Shown here: positions 11,278 through 24,240 of the stretch, in pieces
How the letters are laid out: every line of letters begins with the position of its first letter
How positions within the stretch are numbered: the stretch's first letter is position 1
Assembly (NCBI GenBank): GCA_028023455.1
Contig: JAQFVV010000056.1
Coordinates: 6,039,717 to 6,103,716, forward strand
Direction of reading: 5' to 3'
DNA: 64,000 nt
Source of the DNA: Epiperipatus broadwayi
Taxonomy: Eukaryota; Onychophora; Udeonychophora; Euonychophora; Peripatidae
Translations under genes and position numbers: made by a program
Notes under the pieces: generated by a model
Database searches by the model: none
What the model was told of the DNA's origin: nothing
Seen by the model: only the letters and a program-made list of their open reading frames with translations

Positions 11278-14200
11278 TTGCTTATACATTTAAATGCCCA
11301 AAGGCTAGTTCACTTTGACTAATTAAAATAATCATTTCCATTTTTCAATAACATTAATTAATTTGTTTTCAAACCCAAAGATATATCTCTATCTCTAAAT
11401 CTTTTATAAGCTTTTGCTTTTAAAATACTTTTTCTATTTTTAATAAAGTTTTATTTTAATAATTTTTTTCATCTGTGTGATTTTATTTATATACAAGTTT
11501 AAGACATTTAATTTCAATTTTTTAATTCTTAAAAAAAAAAAGAAGTTTTATTTGCGAACTTTTATTTTTTTCATGTTTAATAATAAAAAACAATTTAACG
11601 TACGTATGTGCCCATTACAATATATATATATATAAGTGATAAGATCATCTATAGACCACTTTAGAAGAAAAGTTTTGATGTTAAGAGAGGCATAATTTAA
11701 GACAGATAAATATATAGCAGAGACATTAAAATTAATTACAGAAGTCAAAATTACAAAGTTTATTTCTATAGCATTTTAAATATATTTAGGGAGAATTACA
11801 CTTTAGAAGACATTTCTTTATATATAAATTAATTATACAGCCAACTGGAATTGAAAAAATAAATTAGAAGGTTAGGAATGTAAGACAGTTTAAAAGATAT
11901 TATATAATTTATTAACAGTCCAAACTTAAAATTTAGGTTCCACAATGGAACAATAACTTGAGGTTGGCTTTTATTATTTTGGCATAGGAATAGCTAGCTA
12001 TTGAGTTCTGTTCCAAGAGTTCCACAGTTCAGCAGTTCAAAAATAAGGCATTTTAACTAAATTTTACCGGCTTCATGGTTTTTCTATGATCACACCTGGG
12101 ATAACATGGGACCAAGCAGATTAGGTTCTGCTCACCCCCAAATCATATGGCAGCATTTATTTTTAAAGAAAAACAGATGTGGATCTGCTTCCTCAACTAA
12201 AACGATAATGGCCTCCTCTATTGTTCTCCTGGTCTATTTATATGTTTCCAGTATACTTTTAGAAAATTCCCCTTTTACACTCACCCAAGGCAAAATGGAT
12301 ATATTTGATTCTAGCAATCATAATCAGTAATAAAATATTTTACTATTGTCTTCATAAGATCCATTCTCCCGATAAACACAATGATTTTATTGTTTCAAAT
12401 CTATTTTGAGCTTAACATAGATTTGAAGAATTTTTCTTTAAAATATCTTTCTATGATTTACTTTTAATTTAATTACAAATTTGATTCTAACTTCACTAAT
12501 GGATTTTCTTTTGTGTTACACATAAGAATGTGACTAGGATCTATCACAAAAGTGAATCTCCAGAATAAAATACTCTGACTTAAAAAAAATGAAAAAATAA
12601 AATTTTGAAATTTATTTCTTGATTTTTATAAAAGTTTCTATCTATCTATATATATATATATCTTCATACACCTAATATTTATAACCAAAATTTTAAATAG
12701 AAAATTTAAGATTTTATTGACCCATTAATTCATCTCGAAATCCAATCTATACAAGATGGCAGATGGAAAGTTTTATTATAATTGTTTACAAGTATGGATA
12801 AGTTTGATCCTCGGTTAGAAACATAGAAAGATGTGAAGCATGGATCTGAACTATAGATCCATTGCTTCATTATAAATGCTAATTTTTTTAGAGTTTACAT
12901 TTTTCTATTTTCTATTTTACTTTTAGAATAAAAAATTTAATGCATAATTTTTTTTAATTCTTGTATCTTTTTAATAAAATATTACCATTGGGAAGATTAA
13001 GCTACTACTGACTGTGATCTCTACCTATAAAATGAAATCATATTCCACATATAAATGATGAAAAAAAGTTGTTGATAAGAAATGAAAACATGAAAATATA
13101 TTTAACAATCAAACTAATACATAATGAATTGAGCTTGTTTCACATAAAAAAAAAACCAAGTTAACTTATAAAAGAATTGAAATAAAATAGGTTTTAGCAT
13201 ACTAAAAATAATGCACAGCAGTAACTAAGAACAATAAGTATGAAAATAATATATTTAGTAATCAAACTAATGCAAAATGAATACAAATATCATTTGAAAA
13301 ATGTAAAGCAGATAAGAGGCCAAATAAAAATCCACAAGAAAATAAATAGGTCTTCTTTCATATTTCACATAGCAAAATAAAAACATGCTTCATATAAATC
13401 AATGCAGACAGAATATAAATAACATTTTAATAAGAGAAGCACTACATAAGAAAGTCAATTGACAGAAATAAGTGTGTTAAATACAAAAAAATCTATAAGC
13501 AATATAAAGGCAGATATGAGATCAAAATACAAATCAATTTCATTCAGGAAATATTAGGTTTTATTGCTAAGTGATATGCATTGAAACAGCATCAGTGTTA
13601 TTGCACCAACACAATCTCTTGATTGAGTGAGCAATTGTAGTAATCCATTCTTGACATGTAGATTGGAAAAACACAATCAAAAAGAGAATTTATTATATAA
13701 TTTATGATATCTATAAAAAGTGTGTCAATCAAGTGAACATTATTATATTCATTCTGCACTGATTTTGTTGCTAAATGTATAACTTGCAGCTGTGGATTAA
13801 TTTATTTGAGGAAATCTACATTATTTTCATTTTTCATAAATGAAATATGTTTTTATTCACATTTAATGGCTAATCAAAATTTTACTAAATATATGATTTT
13901 GCCATTTTATGACATAAACATTTTAGTTTTCCCCTAAATGGATTGCTTTTTGGAATTTTCTTTTTTATAAATTTGCACTTGTTTTTATTCATGCATTAAA
14001 TTTATTATGGATTGCTTATAATTAACAATTTAACTATCCTTGATCTTTTATGACTTTTCACATCAACATCCTGCTAGCATTGCAGTGATTCAATAGTAAA
14101 AATATTTATATCATTTGGCAGTAAACACTTTCAAGTAAAATCAAGCTTTGCATAATTTTCATGATTGGAAACCATAATGAATTAAAGTTTAGTTCTTATT

Positions 14201-14876
14201 ACAGTATCTAAAGCAGTCATTGGTAATCCAAGAAAAAAAAAACCTGTGTTTAGATAAAATGTTTGTTTATTATTGTTTCATAATAAGTGTGAGATATTTA
14301 CCTTTAGCTATTATTTGAAAATATTTATTTCTTAATAGAAAAATAGTTAGATTAAAATGTCTGTGATATCGACAAAAATGCTTTTGTCTATAATTGTATT
14401 GTTGTTGTTTTTTTTTACTGTTTATCTATTTAGATAGTTATTTTTTTTAATATTTCTAATATTATGTTCATTTTCAGAATATTTAATTTTAATAAAATTT
14501 GCATAAAAAGACTTGATTAGGAATACATCTTTTCATGAAATACATTTTTGAGAGCAATGATTAAAATGAAATCCTTTGTTATGTTCTTTTTTTTTATTTG
14601 CAAATGTCATATTTTATTTTTAAGATGAAGTAATTTTTTTAACTCCTGCTTTAACAAAATGTATCTCTAATGTAATAGTTTCATACAAAATAAGATTTTT
14701 TTATGAGTGTGAAACATAACTGAAGAAAAAATATAGCTATCTCAAATTCTCTTTAATATTATTATAATAATTGCACTTTTACATAATTACATCATATAAA
14801 ATATTGCTTATACCTCAATTAATTGTTTGTTAATTTTGTATCTTATGTATTTCTGTTTATTGTAAACTTATTAAAC
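11278..14876. other. A+T-rich DNA; GC-elevated patch with short open frame at 12106-12330
   Basis: Mostly A+T-rich. The stretch at about 12000-12330 is less A+T-rich and open for 74 codons on the plus strand, but it lacks a recognisable domain and the opposite strand reads equally protein-like with stops. It may be an old transposon fragment. No gene is called. Confidence 0.4.
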
Positions 14877-14992
14877 TATATTAAAATATAAACAGAGCAA
14901 AACTCTCCATACAGTATTGCCACCTGTGCCAAACAGAGTAATTAATGGATGCCAGAAGGCTTGTGCATAAAATCCCTATCTAATGCCTACTC

Positions 14993-15051
14993 ATCCAATA
15001 TCCCCAGACTAGTTTCTGGCTTGTGGCCTTCGTCAGTGAGGAGCTTTGGAT
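14993..15051 (-). ncRNA. Hammerhead ribozyme, family A, copy A1 (intact)
   Basis: This is a self-cleaving RNA motif. On the minus strand, stem I pairs ATCCAA with TTGGAT (outer, 6 bp) and TCCTCA with TGGGGA (inner, 6 bp, one G-U), separated by a small internal loop. The core CTGACGA is at 15030-15036 on this strand. Stem II is GGC/GCC around CACAA, then GAAAC. Stem III is the self-complementary ACTAGT, giving a GTC cleavage triplet, with cleavage expected between 15007 and 15006. All conserved core residues are present. One oddity is an A-A mismatch at the position normally closing stem II next to the core. The palindromic stem III is typical of hammerheads that work best as dimers. Confidence 0.85.
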
Positions 15052-15448
15052 CTGAGAGCACTGCATCTAGATCTTAGGATCTAATGCAACCCTCTAGCAA
15101 CCACCTTTTATCTCTACTTAACTACAAAACTATGAGAATGAAATTGAAAACACAAAAAATATTTTCAATCTAAGCTCAATAGCTTATATAGTCATATGGG
15201 TCTGAACTCAGTTCAGCACCCATACATTTTGGTGTCTTTGGCTCTTTTACAACCATAGCCACCACTATCCTTTTAGGCAGGATTGGTGTTAAACCATTAA
15301 GCATCACATGATCACATTTCCTATACTAGCACATTAATTGTTGATAAACAGAGCAAAACTCTCCATACAGTATTGCCACCTGTGCCAAACAGAGTAATCA
15401 ATGGATGCCAGAAGGCTTGTGCATAAAATCCCTATCTAATGCCTACTC

Positions 15449-15480
15449 ATCCAATATCCCCAGACTAGTTTCTGGCTTGT
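15449..15480 (-). ncRNA. Half hammerhead ribozyme, family A, copy A2 (truncated)
   Basis: Only the 3' half survives: part of stem II, GAAAC, stem III and both 3' arms of stem I. The unit is cut in the stem II loop at 15480 and joins an inverted unit there. It cannot self-cleave alone. Confidence 0.8.
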
Positions 15481-15754
15481 ATAGGAAATGTGATCATGTG
15501 ATGCTTAATGGTTTAACACCAATCCTGCCTAAAAGGATAGTGGTGGCTATGGTTGTAAAAGAGCCAAAGACACCAAAATGTATGGGTGCTGAACTGAGTT
15601 CAGACCCATATGACTATATAAGCTATTGAGCTTAGATTGAAAATATTTTTTGTGTTTTCCAATTTCATTCTCATAGATTTGTAGTTAAGTAGAGATAAAA
15701 GGTGGTTGCTAGAGGGTTGCATTAGATCCTAAGATCTAGATGCAGTGCTTTCAG

Positions 15755-15813
15755 ATCCAAAGTTCCTCACTGACGAAGGCCACAAGCCAGAAACTAGTCT
15801 GGGGATATTGGAT
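15755..15813 (+). ncRNA. Hammerhead ribozyme, family A, copy A3 (intact)
   Basis: Same structure as A1 on the opposite strand. Outer stem I is ATCCAA (15755-15760) with TTGGAT (15808-15813). Inner stem I is TCCTCA (15764-15769) with TGGGGA (15800-15805). CTGACGA is at 15770-15776, the stem II hairpin is GGC-CACAA-GCC, GAAAC is at 15790-15794 and stem III is ACTAGT. The expected cleavage is after C15799. The 12 paired bases in two blocks at the right spacing make chance unlikely. Confidence 0.85.
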
Positions 15814-15984
15814 GAGTAGGCTTTAGATAGGGATTTTATGCACAAGCTTTCTGGCATCCATTGATTACTCTGTTTGGCACAGGTGGCAATACTGTATGGA
15901 GAGTTTTGCTCTGTTTATCAACAATTAATGTGCTAGTATAGGAAATGTGATCATGTGATGCTTAATGGTTTATATTAAAATATA

Positions 15985-18900
15985 TTATTTATGTCATTTA
16001 TTCTACTTAAGCTAATTCCAAACATATGTGTTTGTAAATAAATAACATTTAGGAGTTTGGTAGGTATGGTGCCTTTCTTACTTTAATAAAAGTGACATAC
16101 ATAATGTTAATAATTCTCTTTTATAGCATGGTGCCCAAATCTAAAGAATTGTCTGATTAAGAATGGCATAGATATTTAAAGCAAATCAAACCCATACCAT
16201 ACAAATAAATATTTCCCATTTGCTCATGTGAAAATATGTGTAAAAGCATGTTTCCATAGTAGTATGAAAGAATGTAATCTAAACTGTTTACTTTGTGAAA
16301 GAAGATTATTGGGATTTTAAGATGCAAGTGATGTATATTATATGTGTAATAAATTATAAAACATTTTTTGTCATTATTTTATGTAATAAGATTTTTATTT
16401 ATGGTACGATGGTGGAAGTTATGGAACATTGCTATAGTTTCTCTGATGTCAATTAAAAAATATTATAAATAGAACTAAACTCGCTCTCTTGTGTCTTGGC
16501 TTCTATAGAAGCAAACCTAAGTTCATTCATAGGTTTTTTTTATTTATTTGTCTTTAAAATTTTATGATTATTAAATGGATAGAATGATGGAAATAAAGCA
16601 ATAGTATTCATCCATTACATAGACAGATTTATTGAGAATTTGTGAAGAGTGACAATTTATATTAAAAAAATGATTCATTGCATTGAAAACAACATTGGAA
16701 AATTAATTTGCTTTAAAAAATGAATATTATGTACTTTTCGGTGATGAGATATAAATGCTAACAACATCAAGATGGATACAAGAATTATGTTCACCTGCCA
16801 ATATAGTTTTATGACATCAATGAGTTCTTCCACATAGGATAAAAATTGGTTCAATTTCAATAGCAATGACATAGATTAAATTAGTGTGTGACCATTTATA
16901 AAGTTTATGAAGGATATCTACATTGCATCATCATGGATATAAATTAGTGTTTGCACATTTATAATATTATATAGATCAAATACTTTCTAAATAAAAGGAT
17001 TATTTGGATATACAGCAGATATTAGAATTAACAAAATGTACTTCAAATCTTAGTTTTTTGTGATGTTTATACCTTCTTTGGAATAATGAAATACCACCAA
17101 TTTGTGGTATAATAAATAGACATTAGAACTATGGTTTTGTTTTGGAAATATCATATTTGAGGACATTTACTCAGGTCATTTACTAATATATATATATATA
17201 ACTGTATAGTGTTTATCGATATAAACAATAGTATAATTTAAGTTAAGTAGAGATTTATTTTACATGCATAAAATATAGGAGTTATGTATATATTTTGTAG
17301 CTTAGTAATTATGATTTAATTTAAAAATATTTATCACTTTATTCATTGATTATAAATTAATTTCAAGTATGAATATTCGTCTTTAGTATGATTCTATTTT
17401 AACTATTTTTTTTAATTCTTATATAGAGATTAAGAATGTTCTTGACTCTCTTATATTTTGAAAGGTGTATCTGTATTACAACATGTTTGTGTTACATAAA
17501 TATACATTTTAAATTTAGCATTTGATAGATGAAGTTTGATGTACAATTAACTATTTAATTTTAAAAATCACTTTCAATTAAGAACCTATTGCACAAAGCA
17601 TAATTGGCTCATATCCATTTGTTAATAAATTTTGAATTAATTTAAAACTTGTTTGGTTGTCATTCAATTTTACAAGGTGAATTTATTGATTAATAGTAGT
17701 TGGATAAGATATTTACCACAAATTAATTATACCACATAATTCCTTAGAAGCATTAAAATTATTTCAGAGGTCAAAACAGAACAGGTAAGATAGTATAATT
17801 ACATATTTTCTTAGTATTGAATTTATTGTTTATTATCAGATCAGAGATAGATTTTTACATAGCAATAAATTAATTGATTTGACAATCTTAAATATTTAAT
17901 GATTAAAAACTTATTGTATTATTTTGTTAGTAATAAGTAAGTTATATTAAGATAGAAATTATATATGAATTGATCTAATGATTGATAAAGGTACAAATAT
18001 GATAATCATTGAAAATGAGTAAAGATAATATCAATAAGATTTTCACATATTTTATTTTAAATCATTATTGATTAAAGGGAATATTATATTAAATCATTAT
18101 ACAGCCATAACTATCATCTTATTCAGTTGCAGAGCTGGTAATAATATTTTATTCTGCTACAAATTATAGTGATTTGCTTAAATTATATTTAGAATTCAAT
18201 GATGTAGACCATAAATTCAGTTTAGATATTAAATTTTAATATTAATATTTGATTCTAATAATCTTTCATAACTTTTTATAATTATAGTCTAAAGTTTTAA
18301 CAACTTAGCTTTACTAAACTGAAGAGTAACTGGATATGATTTGTCAATTGTGTTTGAATAAATATAAAATATAAATTTATTGTTTATTTTATATATTGAT
18401 ATGACTGAATATTTTAAATTTTAATGTTATCTAATATAATGATTTTATTTTATAGCATTATAAGTTAATGAAAGTGGAGAGATCTGTTAGATTAATTGAT
18501 TTTGTATTATTATTGAGTATTTAGTCTTATTGTAATTGATTTAATTAATAAGAGCATATTGGTATTAATGGAATAGCATGGTTAAGTGAGCATTATTTTA
18601 TTTTATTTAGTTATAATTAGAAATCAATCAGTAAGTCATATATTTGTTTAGATATCATTGCTATTATTAAATTATTATCTCATCCATCCATGAATCCTTT
18701 TGTTTAAATATAATGTTTAAATTTTAGTATAAGTTTGTATTATTATGAACAATGTTTTGACTCATAAGGAATATTAAGATTTATCTGTCTAATTCTTTGT
18801 TATTTATTTTTATTATATTATAAGCAGATTATATAATAATCATAGATCGTTATTTCTAAGATAATGGTTTTTCATTGTATTGCTTTAGCTTGAAATTATG

Positions 18901-21900
18901 ATTTTATTTGTTTTCTATCCATTCTAAATCTGTATGAATCTATGAGGTTACAACCAAAATTATTATCATTGTTTTATTGAATTAACTGTTACATTGTAAT
19001 TCGTTGATTGATATTCACTTTCATTTAGTTTATTAATTTCATTCTGTGACAAATTATGCTACAATTCATGGGCATTAATAAATTAGTATTGTCCTTCCTT
19101 GGTTCATATTGTTATTCTGTTATAAATGGTGATGGACTTCAGAGCATATTTTTATTCAGTTACAATATATATATATCAACAACGTAAAAAGCTTATAAAG
19201 TTGTCATATTATTATTTGATTAAAGCAAAATTAAATTGTAAATCAAATTTTAATGTAAACTCAATGAAAAACGAACTAACGAATAAAAATAGTCATTTAT
19301 TTATCGTTTTCCGATAAATAATTGTGTTTACTTAACGTATCACAACCTTGAAGTCTTATCATGACATTCCAATTAAATTGTAGAACTGTATTTTTTTTTA
19401 ACAGTGAACGTATTTTTTAACATCTTGATAGAAACTTCACTTTTCTTTTTATCTTAATTAGTATCACTGAAATAGTTTTATGTAGGTGATTTTGTTAAAA
19501 GACTAGATATCTCAGCAGAAAGGTGAAACAGCTGTTGGTTTCTAAAAATATAACCATTTTTATTTTAAAGAATAGAAATTTAAATTAACAATAACCATTA
19601 TATATAAACGTAGCAAAAAGCAAAGATACGCATATATATATATATTGAATAAAAAAAACGCCTCCATCATTTTTATTATATAATATATCAAGTTAATGAA
19701 TGCCAAATATAGATGCAACCCTAATGAAAGTTTTAAACTGCTGCCTCAAAAAAAGAAAAAAAAAGAAAAAATATGGTTAATTAAAAAAGTAAACTTAATT
19801 TAATTCAAATTTACAACTTAAACCCTTAAACAAACCAAATAGCTTATCCTATAAATATGATAATAATTATTTAGCTAATAATTATTACTAATAATCATAA
19901 CTAAATTTATCATCATTATTCTTTTTCTCATTTTCTTTCCATTTTTATTTATCTTACTGTCTTAGATTGTTTAAAACAGTGCAGTGCTTGGTCATAGTGA
20001 GCTTCTCATGCCATTGGCGATGTTTTTGCAAGAATTATAATAATAGAATTGAGTACATGTATAATTACACTTCGATCTTTTTAATTAAATATAAAAATTC
20101 TAATTACAATATTTTTTTGTTTCATATTTCTATTTTCAGTAATTTTATATTCTTTGTATACCCCCCCCCCTCCAATTGAGTTAATGAGTAGTTTCTAATG
20201 ACAATGATTATCAGAAATGCTAGCATTCGTATTTTTACCAAATCACATTTCAGAGTCACAGCACCCTCCTTGATTCTTGGCCTATCACATCATCAACTAT
20301 TTCCCAGAATATATAAGGGATACAATAATTTCTAGAAAAACTCCAATTATTGTGATTTCAATTAACACCAGCTTTTGAGTTATTGCAGTATACAATTTGC
20401 CACTGAACTGTAAAAATTACATTAAAATGTTTGAGATGTTGAGATATTTGAACTACTTACATCATGAGTTTCAAAACTTCTGTTAATATATAGGCATATA
20501 AGTGATAACAATCAACCATTAAGCCATTAACAAGCTGGACCTATAGTCAAAGCAACCTGTTTTAACAATCTATGGTCTTATATATTTATATAGATCACCT
20601 TTATTGGTAAAGAAAATTGTCTTGACTACAGGTTGAGATTGTTGAGAGCTTAAGGGGTGATTATTATCATCTAAAATTTATAAACCTATTAAAGCCTTGA
20701 GTAATTGATTTTATTATCTTAGGCATATAAATATATGCAAAAATATGATTACAATATGTGTTAAACTATCAATTTTCATTTCAATTTCTTATGTCATATA
20801 TACAGATAAACTGATTCTTTATAAAAAGACATTCATCCACATTTTAAAAAATGTTTTATAAGTTTACCATTTGATGTAAAATGATAATGCAACCAATTTT
20901 CTTTTTACATGATTTTTTTTTTTTTAAAAAAAATTATTTCTATATGAATTGTTTTAAAATAACATAATCAGTAAAAAAGAAAAAGTAATTTGGGATGTAT
21001 TCATAACTGGAATAAAGAAATGAGTTATTTTCTGGAAGGCTTAAAAAAGTATCTTTCTTAAATTCTAATTTTAAAAATAATTCTAAAAAACAAATGTGAT
21101 TTTTTTAAAATTTATTTAATTTCTAAACAAAAATATCTATCAAAGAAGTCAAATTTACTACATTCTGATAAATAATAATGGTTTAATATTAAAGAGAAAG
21201 TTGAAAGCTTAAATCTAGTGAAAACAAAGAAATCTGTCCGAGTACAATAGGATTAATAATCTTTATTTCATTTTTTTTTTTTTACTTATAATGTGGAAGT
21301 GACAATATGCTTTGAACTTTAAAGTTTGTGATGGCTTGTGTAGAGAAACCAGTAAGTATTTCTTATCACTTTAAAGTTTTTTTTTATTATTTTTCAAATG
21401 AAATTTATGATCCTATAACTCATTTTTTATTTATGTTCAATGTGTAGAAAGTAAAATTTGATAGCACACATGCACACAAAAAATAACATTCTAACAAACT
21501 TTTTCATATGGTTTATTTAATTATTTTCATTGATTTTATAGGTCCAAAAGGTAGCTCCTTATTTTCCATATATACAATGCATTTTTTTAAACAAATTTCT
21601 TTTACATGTAATTTTCAGAAACCAATCTATCATGCAAAAAGAGAATTAGGTGTATATATATAATTCAATGCCATCATCTAGCAAACTAATATAAGGCTCA
21701 TATTTGTATTTATTAGCAAATAATAACAATCAGAGATAGTATTATATTTTTATTTAAATATTTTTCTCTTTTATATTTGAAACAAATTTGAGTTTAGATA
21801 AAAATACTCAAGGTCAAGAAAAGTTGCATAAATATACTATAACTTTTATTAGATTTTTTTTCCCAACAAATACTAGTATTAAGTTTTTTTTTTGTTACAT

Positions 21901-21933
21901 GTAAAATAACAAAATAATGTCAATAAAGGTAAT
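15985..21933. other. A+T-rich non-coding DNA
   Basis: Long A+T-rich stretch with several short TA runs (for example about 17190 and 19630) and a C-run at about 20160-20170. Open frames here are short and low-complexity. No gene, RNA or element border is recognised. Confidence 0.5.
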
Positions 21934-22085
21934 GAAATCTTATGCCATGTATTCCCACTTATATCATTTATATATATATATATATATAATTTCATATGAT
22001 ATATATAATTTAGTGAAATCTTATGCCATGTATTCCCACTTATATCATTTATATATATATATATATATAATTTCATATCCTCATA
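21934..22085. repeat. 81-bp tandem duplication containing a TA run
   Basis: GAAATCTTATGCCATG starts at 21934 and again at 22015. Each copy carries a CCACTTATATCATT block, a long TA run and TTTCATAT. The two copies are nearly identical, so the duplication is recent. It causes a repeat in a minus-strand open frame that is otherwise meaningless. Confidence 0.9.
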
Positions 22086-22096
22086 TAATTTAGTAC

Positions 22097-24152
22097 TAAT
22101 TAAATTATCTTGAATTTCTTTTTGAGATTTAATTATTTTACTAATACTTTCCTCCATTTCTTTTTGGGATTTAGCAATTCTCTTGCACTTTTCTTGTCAT
22201 AGAAAATAATTGATAAAGAAAATTAACTGTAGACACATTTTCAGACCTACCCAAGACATTTTCATTACTATTCTCCATTTTAAAAAACTAGTATTAGTAA
22301 TATAACACCTATATAAAAATTTTATACTAATAAACATCAATAAATTTATACTAAAATATCAAATTTTATTAGCACATATAAATTACCTAGGCATATGTCT
22401 GATGGCATTCTGAACTCCTCTCATCGATTCCCCCCACAAAAAAAAAAGCATCAAAATTTTAACACTATCATTACTACATTTTACTCCTTTATTTTGGAAT
22501 ATAGTCTCTTAAAAAAATAATAAATGGCTTCATTATACATATGAATTACACAATTAACATCTTCAATGTCATATTTATAGTATAAGCGTCATTATTGTAC
22601 TGATGTTATCTAAATTTTTGAATTAAATACATCATTATTGTACTGATGCTATCTAAAATATAAAAGTATTACTTAAGATGATGTACATAAAATCCCTTTT
22701 ATATTGTCATATCCTATGATGAGTAAACACATTTTACATCCATGTAATTATTTTTCTTATTTTATATAACCCTTACAAAATCATTAGACAACTTTAAAAT
22801 ACAGATTAAGTTACTCTTAATTATTTCCTATAGCGAAAAATAACATATATGCAATATATTTCCATTAAAATATAATATGATTAAGAGTACACATACCATT
22901 ATTAAATAACCCTGAACAATTTATTTAATGTTTTATTAAATTTGAATCTATTATTACAAAGTACAGAGTAGTTTTTAGCTTATGTGGAAATATAAAATCT
23001 CTATGTAATACAGTTGAGTTATATTAGTGACAGTGAGAGATTTTGCTAACTTTTTTTTCCAATCATTAAAATTCACCTTCATTTTTTTCTAATATTTTAA
23101 TTCCAAAAAAATTATAAAGATGTTAGGATTATTGAAAATATAGCAATTAAGAGACTTTCAAACTACACATTGATGGTCTTCCACTGTTTCTTGGAAGTCT
23201 TGAACATTGGGATATTATTTCAAGAAATATTTCAAATTACTAAAATCTTGATTTTTCTAGAAAGCTTATTAAGATCCATGATAATTTTTACACAATAATT
23301 GAACAATAATTATTGCAAATCAAAAATATATATGATTATATATTTATTTTGCATATAAATGTTTTAATTTTAGAAATGAAAGATTATATTTTTCTGCTTA
23401 ATGTTAACAATGCAAATTACAGGAAAAACAATTACAAGCTGTTTGCTAACATGATATCACTGATTGACTACTAAATATATTATAATATTGTAAAATTTAT
23501 TATAAAATTATAAAATTTTAAAGCATAATTTGATAGATTTATCAGATATTGATATTTATTTGTTCACATTATAAATATAAATATCAAATGAAAAAATGTT
23601 GGTCATTTTCTGAAGTCAATTTGCTCCTACCGACTACTGAATAATGAAATAGTGCTTTGTTTGAATTAAAATCTAATTTTTAGAAGTAATTGCTAAATTA
23701 ATTGTGATTTTTTAGAATTCATTTCATTTCTAACCAAAAAATATCCATCAAATTAAGTCAAATTTATTGTATTGTAAATGTATATCATGAATTATCTGCA
23801 TTTTATTTTATTTTTATATATTTTTTAATTATTATTTGAGTGTATATTTGATAAAAAAATATACGAAAAAATTACTATTGAAACTGCTGATCAAAAAAAT
23901 AGCTCGTGATTTTCTGCATTTTTTGGTATGATACGGGCTTAGGGTGATATGAAACAAAGATAAACATATTTTGCAAATATTATGACCCAATTTAGATTTT
24001 TCTATAATATCTTGTCTATATTTTAATAATAATAAAAATATGCAAATGGTAAAAGTAAAGATTTTGACACTACATAAACTTAGGGCAATTATACACTACT
24101 GCAATGTAAATTTCAAAGCTGCATATCAATGCAAAAAGAGATAGTAGTTCAT
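22097..24152. other. A+T-rich non-coding DNA
   Basis: Nothing recognised beyond simple-sequence tracts. Confidence 0.5.
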
Positions 24153-24240
24153 GAAGCTATTACGAAATTTATGGTCATAGTAGCATGAAGCAATGCGAAG
24201 CTATTACGAAATTTATGGTCATAGTAGCATGAAGCAATGC
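24153..24240. repeat. 44-bp exact tandem duplication
   Basis: GAAGCTATTACGAAAT starts at 24153 and again at 24197. The two 44-bp units read identical. Confidence 0.95.

Larger units (their letters stand above)
14877..15984. mobile_element. Hammerhead-bearing compound insertion A (Penelope-like/retrozyme type), palindromic
   Basis: A 14-bp direct repeat, TATATTAAAATATA, lies at 14877-14890 and 15971-15984. Between them are a full minus-oriented unit (14891-15345), a second minus-oriented unit cut off at 15480, and a plus-oriented full unit (15481-15937) followed by the first 33 bp of a further unit. The tandem period is 456-457 bp, measured independently in each orientation (14890 to 15346; 15481 to 15938). 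The arms are nearly identical, so the insertion is recent. Each full unit has one hammerhead motif. No protein is encoded, although an open frame runs through the plus unit by chance. The compound could form a long hairpin. Confidence 0.9.

Noticed and set aside
15405-15629. 74-codon open frame in the 15-kb region
   Set aside because: It crosses the joint between oppositely oriented repeat units of insertion A, so it cannot be a conserved protein.
21879-22157. Open frame with internal protein repeat
   Set aside because: The repeat is the 81-bp DNA tandem duplication around a TA run; no domain.
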